From: Maribacter polysiphoniae
GTDB taxonomy: Bacteria > Bacteroidota > Bacteroidia > Flavobacteriales > Flavobacteriaceae
Direction: 5' to 3'
Assembly: GCF_003148665.1 (NCBI RefSeq)
Contig: NZ_QGGQ01000018.1
Span: 1-37,247 of the forward strand
DNA: 37,247 nucleotides
Both the position numbers and the translations under genes were made by a program. Positions 35,795 to 37,247 of the stretch are shown here, one piece after another. The first letter of the stretch is position 1. Each line of letters starts with the position of its first letter. The notes beneath the pieces were generated by a model. The model was given only the letters and a program-made list of their open reading frames with translations, did not search any database and was not told the DNA's origin.

Positions 35795-35998
35795 ATGGGC
35801 ATGATAAAACTGAACTTTAACAATCTGGACGAGGAGACCCAATCCTATTTACATTCCCTTTCCAAAAAGGATGTGGAAAGTCGATATGGCAAACTATTGT
35901 GGGAATATGCAATCAACCACCAATTAGACTATAATAAATTGGTGGAAGACGAAACCATTCGAAATCTATACAATTACAAGTATATTTTTAATATCTAA
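35795..35998 (+). CDS. Small acidic protein of unknown function
   Basis: 67 residues (MGMIKLNFNNLDEETQSYLH, ...RYGKLLWEYAINHQLDYNKL...). It starts 5 bp after the radC stop, so it is very likely co-transcribed. It is soluble, helical and without a recognisable family. A start at the second Met (35,801) is equally possible. Small genes of this sort are common next to radC in flavobacterial mobile elements. A strong terminator follows 15 bp after the stop. Confidence 0.6.
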   Translation: MGMIKLNFNNLDEETQSYLHSLSKKDVESRYGKLLWEYAINHQLDYNKLVEDETIRNLYNYKYIFNI

Positions 35999-36013
35999 GC
36001 AACAAATCACTAC

Positions 36014-36045
36014 AAAAAAGCCCTTTTATTATGAAGGGCTTTTTT
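36014..36045 (+). terminator. Intrinsic terminator after the radC operon
   Basis: A 12-bp stem (AAAAAAGCCCTT, 36,014-36,025, with AAGGGCTTTTTT, 36,034-36,045) with an 8-nt loop ends in a T-run. It is symmetrical and may also work on the minus strand. Confidence 0.85.
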
Positions 36046-36198
36046 AATGTTCAATCTTCTAATTTCCATATCTTTATGGTCTTAGAAAGCATTCATATTT
36101 CTAATGGTCATCACCAAATTTCGATTTGACTTTCCATGATGATCATATTCAAATTAAACAACATACAGCAACCGGCGAAAGCAAGGTTGTTCGAAAAT

Positions 36199-36259
36199 TT
36201 TTTGTCCCTCTGGGACAAAAATTGGAGAAGCAAGAGGGTAACACGCAAAGCGGTGTTAC
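36199..36259. other. Two adjacent hairpins, candidate transfer origin or nick region
   Basis: A 10-bp perfect inverted repeat (TTTTTGTCCC, 36,199-36,208, with GGGACAAAAA, 36,212-36,221) is followed by GTAACAC (36,238-36,244) and GTGTTAC (36,253-36,259) around GCAAAGCG. Both lie in a gene-free part of a mobile-element module. The arrangement resembles oriT regions, but no relaxase gene is within the window. Confidence 0.4.
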
Positions 36260-36784
36260 GATAGTTCTTTTGTATCTAAAATATTGATTTTCAATGTTTT
36301 GAAATAAATTCAAAAAAATAAAAATCCAAGGATTACAGCAAATCACTCCGAACCCACTGAAATTAGGCGTTTTTTTGCTGTAAAACATTGAAATAGCACC
36401 ATTTTCAATAGCTATTCAAATAGACTGTTAATCTTGGCATTACTAATTTTTCAAAGGTATTGTAACTGGCAGGACGGGAAGGATACTTTCCACCACGTCC
36501 GGCACCTTGGCCATGGTCGGTCTCTTGGATCCATGTGATAACCCAGGTGAACAGAAACCATTTTTGACGTCCAAAATCATTATGTAGGTACTTAAAGATA
36601 GGAGATGTTATTTTAACGCGGTTCGTTCGAACGTGACTTCTCGCGTAACATTGTTTTCGTCCCGGGGATAGTTTTTAGGTTCTCTCGGAATTAACAGTCG
36701 AATGACCGCTTTCAGTTATTCCTTGTCGGTAATGTCCTTTGTATACTTTGATTCCATTATCGTTTTTTTCATTTTCTGGGCTTC
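36260..36784. other. Gene-free stretch, possibly decayed coding sequence
   Basis: No intact gene. The minus strand from ATG 36,757 reads MESKYTKDITDKE before a TAA and then continues in the same frame with further stops, as expected of an old pseudogene. The part 36,420-36,560 has higher GC than the AT-rich DNA on its left. I cannot name a family. Confidence 0.4.
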
Positions 36785-37247
36785 TCATTTCATCTGGAAA
36801 GATCTACAATGAAGAGCTTTAAGAACATCCAAATGCTTTTCACCCAAACCCCTTGCCTCCATAAAGAACCGTTCACAACGGCGAAAAACCCTGTCCGAAT
36901 CATCTGGTGAAAATTGGATCGCCCCCTTGAAGCGCATGATATGGTGCGCATTGCACAGCATATAGAACTGGCGCTGCAGGCCGTATGTCCCTCGGGGAAA
37001 TATCCTTTGCGGCAACCCGGTAAAGTGACCACATAAATGGAACAGATAGGACAGGGAATAATGGTTCGGGACATATTCCCAAAAAATGCGCAACAGTCCA
37101 AGGCATACCTGTTCCATGGCAAAGTGCATTACGGCCATTTTGGAAGCGGTGTCCTCCCTTTCCCCGATGATGCCAACGACCGAAAGAAGATACTCCGCCC
37201 TTTCCATTCGGTCGATCCAACTTTCCCGGATTCGTTCATAATAGGTG
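36785..37247 (-). CDS. HEPN-like protein, C-terminal part (cut by window end)
   Basis: The minus frame is open to the window end (YYERIRESWIDRMERAEYLL) and stops at 36,785-36,787, giving at least 154 residues. It is helical, with KMAVMHFAMEQVCLGLLRIF and CNAHHIMRFKGAIQFSPDDS, resembling the HEPN domains that Bacteroidota place after a nucleotidyltransferase (MNT) domain in one chain. The N-terminal half lies outside. HEPN proteins are often RNases or their inactive relatives in toxin or stress systems; no clear RxxxxH motif is visible, so activity is doubtful. Its base composition is more GC-rich than the left part of the window, which fits recent transfer. Confidence 0.6.
   Translation of the reverse strand, partial: TYYERIRESWIDRMERAEYLLSVVGIIGEREDTASKMAVMHFAMEQVCLGLLRIFWEYVPNHYSLSYLFHLCGHFTGLPQRIFPRGTYGLQRQFYMLCNAHHIMRFKGAIQFSPDDSDRVFRRCERFFMEARGLGEKHLDVLKALHCRSFQMK

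Noticed and set aside
36149-36388. A 79-residue minus-strand frame
   Set aside because: It runs through the two hairpins, is rich in Cys/Phe and has no recognisable domain.

Overview
The window looks like chromosome of a marine-type flavobacterium (Bacteroidota). Coding is AT-rich, promoters fit the Bacteroidota -7 box TAnnTTTG, many exported proteins end their signal peptide in a -AQ type site, and the protein families (PAS-rich kinase, REC-CRP regulator, IorAB oxidase, DUF1593) fit that group. No rRNA, complete tRNA or CRISPR array was seen.

Left segment, about 1-12,900: the tail of an IS256-family transposase, two decayed small genes (one a J-domain relic), then a stress/regulatory block. 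This holds a sigma factor, a Gsp17M-like protein, a REC-CRP response regulator overlapping a 1,111-residue PAS/LOV/GAF histidine kinase, a universal stress protein, a coiled-coil protein, a patatin phospholipase, a cardiolipin synthase-like PLD enzyme and a DUF6134-like protein. Five palindromes of the form TGAC-N4-GTCA lie in front of these genes, each followed after 28-30 nt by a -7-like box. I infer a local regulon of the REC-CRP protein.

At 12,914-12,939 lies the last 26 nt of a tRNA (probably tRNA-Pro) with its terminator but without the rest of the gene. This is the expected scar of an element integrated in a tRNA 3' end. DNA to the right is therefore probably an island.

Middle segment, 13,111-29,930: two long minus-strand operons, 28,788->21,630 and 21,110->13,111. 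They encode aldo/keto reductases, a carboxymuconolactone decarboxylase-like protein, cupins, NTF2-like proteins, alpha/beta hydrolases, a type B carboxylesterase, an ABM monooxygenase, a flavodoxin, and the molybdenum oxidase pair IorAB. Most carry Sec, Tat or lipoprotein signals, although several belong to families normally cytosolic. Each operon is headed by the same operator (two TACCnnnATTACGG repeats 21 bp apart) set exactly 23 nt from a perfect TAnnTTTG box. One operator faces an intact AraC regulator gene and the other faces a broken AraC relic. I infer an AraC-controlled, largely extracytoplasmic oxidation/detoxification or catabolic pathway, substrate unknown.

Right segment, 30,050-37,247: a Nudix-type regulator pseudogene with two in-frame stops, a divergent exported carboxylesterase plus DUF1593 hydrolase, a 940-bp non-coding stretch, and a mobile-element module (ssb, radC, a small protein, a hairpin-rich candidate oriT and a partial HEPN-like protein) running off the window end.
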